A stretch of DNA of 64,000 nucleotides. Origin: Candidatus Gracilibacteria bacterium. GTDB taxonomy: Bacteria > Patescibacteriota > Gracilibacteria > UBA1369 > UBA12473. Within the stretch, counting starts at the first letter, position 1; each line of letters starts with the position of its first letter. Made by a program: the position numbers and the translations under genes. A model generated the notes under the pieces. That model was not told where the DNA came from. It was given only the letters and a program-made list of their open reading frames with translations, and did not search any database. Of the stretch, positions 63,371 through 64,000 are shown piece by piece. The stretch spans positions 124,001 to 188,000 of the forward strand of contig JBAZZS010000003.1 in NCBI GenBank assembly GCA_041658685.1, given 5' to 3'.

Positions 63371-64000
63371 ATGAGTGTTGATATTGTAGTAGTGGACACT
63401 TCTTCTGATTGGGGCAGGAAGGGGAGTGAACTAGTATCTGCAAGAATAGAATTGCCAAAGACTATTTCCTCTATTGCTGACGCCTTTGGAAAATTGATGG
63501 TTAGTGGAGAAGGAGAAGGCCTTCCTGTTCCTTCTTTGACCCCTGATGATCAGTCTTTAAAGGAACAAGTGTTACGCGGAATAGATATTTTATTTATACG
63601 TTCTATGATTGATAGATTCCGAGTTTTGGCAGAAGAGAGATTAAAAAAAATACCAGATGAGGCAACAATTCTATCAATCCCAAAAACTATAGAGGCCGTT
63701 GAATGGGATTTGGTTAGAGTAAGGATGGATAAACATTCTGTCCGGGAAGAAATAAGAACAATATTAGGAGGAAAAATGGGGGAGATCGATCGAAAAAAGG
63801 ACTCGGATTTCCGTCTTTTAAGATCTTTGGTGCATGAAGTGATGGAAATACCAGCGGTAATGGATTCTTTGAGTCAATTTCAATCTGTTCTTGATCAGAT
63901 GGAATCTAAATGGGTGAATTTTCGAAAAACGAGAGATGGGATGGAGACGTTGGAGCGGGAGGTTGATGCCCCGATGGAGTTAAGGACAAATATTGTTCGA
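63371..64000 (+). CDS. Hypothetical protein, 3' end cut by the window
   Basis: 210 codons open to the edge. Begins MSVDIVVVDTSSDWGRKGSE and continues LPKTISSIADAFGKLMVSGE. The later part is helical and charged (EEIRTILGGKMGEIDRKKDS, LVHEVMEIPAVMDSLSQFQS). No signal peptide, no recognised domain. A good promoter precedes it. Function unknown; complete sequence is needed for any call. Confidence 0.6.
   Translation, partial: MSVDIVVVDTSSDWGRKGSELVSARIELPKTISSIADAFGKLMVSGEGEGLPVPSLTPDDQSLKEQVLRGIDILFIRSMIDRFRVLAEERLKKIPDEATILSIPKTIEAVEWDLVRVRMDKHSVREEIRTILGGKMGEIDRKKDSDFRLLRSLVHEVMEIPAVMDSLSQFQSVLDQMESKWVNFRKTRDGMETLEREVDAPMELRTNIVR

Overview
The window reads as a chromosomal segment of a Candidate Phyla Radiation bacterium, most like Peregrinibacteria. 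This placement is an inference from content: CPR-type type IV pilus genes, a tandem set of VirB2-like T4SS pilins, an adenosylcobalamin-type ribonucleotide reductase, many short secreted or lipoprotein genes of unknown family, and repeated palindromic elements. UGA is used as a stop (for example at the end of rnpA, where reading on would destroy the overlap with yidC), so this is not the UGA=Gly code of Gracilibacteria/Absconditabacteria. Nearly all genes are intact housekeeping genes. No phage, no IS transposase, no rRNA operon and no CRISPR array is visible.

Layout. 1-4.2 kb: a MarC tail, then the minus-strand run rpmH-rnpA-yidC-khpB followed by an SLH/RlpA protein and an FtsL-like protein. 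4.3-11 kb: a degenerate-PP2C/propeller membrane protein, acetate kinase, a PHP protein with a probable non-AUG start, and gltX. 11-17 kb: ftsK and secA facing each other, with palindromic repeats around them. 17-26 kb: a RelE/DinJ toxin-antitoxin pair, a polyprenyl sugar transferase, RNase P RNA (rnpB), a TPR protein, and the run RNHCP protein-tilS-ftsH-hsp20-galU. 26-32 kb: type IV pilus genes pilN, pilO, pilC and four pseudopilins. 32-38 kb: metG, five tandem VirB2-like pilins, tRNA-Ala(GGC), a lipoprotein and pilT. 38-43 kb: a GspG-like protein, a division-cluster fragment (ftsQ and a small basic protein), a DUF1858/HesB-like protein and an MgtE-like channel. 45-52 kb: a TrpR-like regulator and the histidine operon hisG-hisD-kinase-hisH-hisAF-hisIE. 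52-55.5 kb: an SLH/C39-like protein, then a very AT-rich island with a HEPN-like/DUF5677 gene convergent to a frameshifted winged-helix/TIR gene. 55.5-64 kb: an MFS transporter, a tRNA-dihydrouridine synthase, nrdJ with NrdR boxes, a large structured RNA candidate, and a truncated ORF at the right edge.

How it fits together. PilN/O/C, the pseudopilins and PilT supply part of a type IV pilus; PilM and PilB must lie elsewhere. The VirB2-like proteins suggest a second envelope system. The his genes probably form a regulon with the TrpR-like protein: both promoters share a 15-base motif. The operon encodes an unusual HisA-HisF fusion whose HisF half lacks the catalytic acid. At least four families of palindromic repeats are scattered between genes and twice inside the leader-coding part of pseudopilin genes. 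In two families the arm sequences change while base pairing is kept.

Main candidates for something new: (1) the 384-nt RNA closed by a perfect 16-bp stem after nrdJ; (2) the AT-rich TIR plus HEPN-like island with an A8 slippery run; (3) the HisA-HisF fusion and the kinase-fold protein beside it; (4) the covarying palindromic repeat families.
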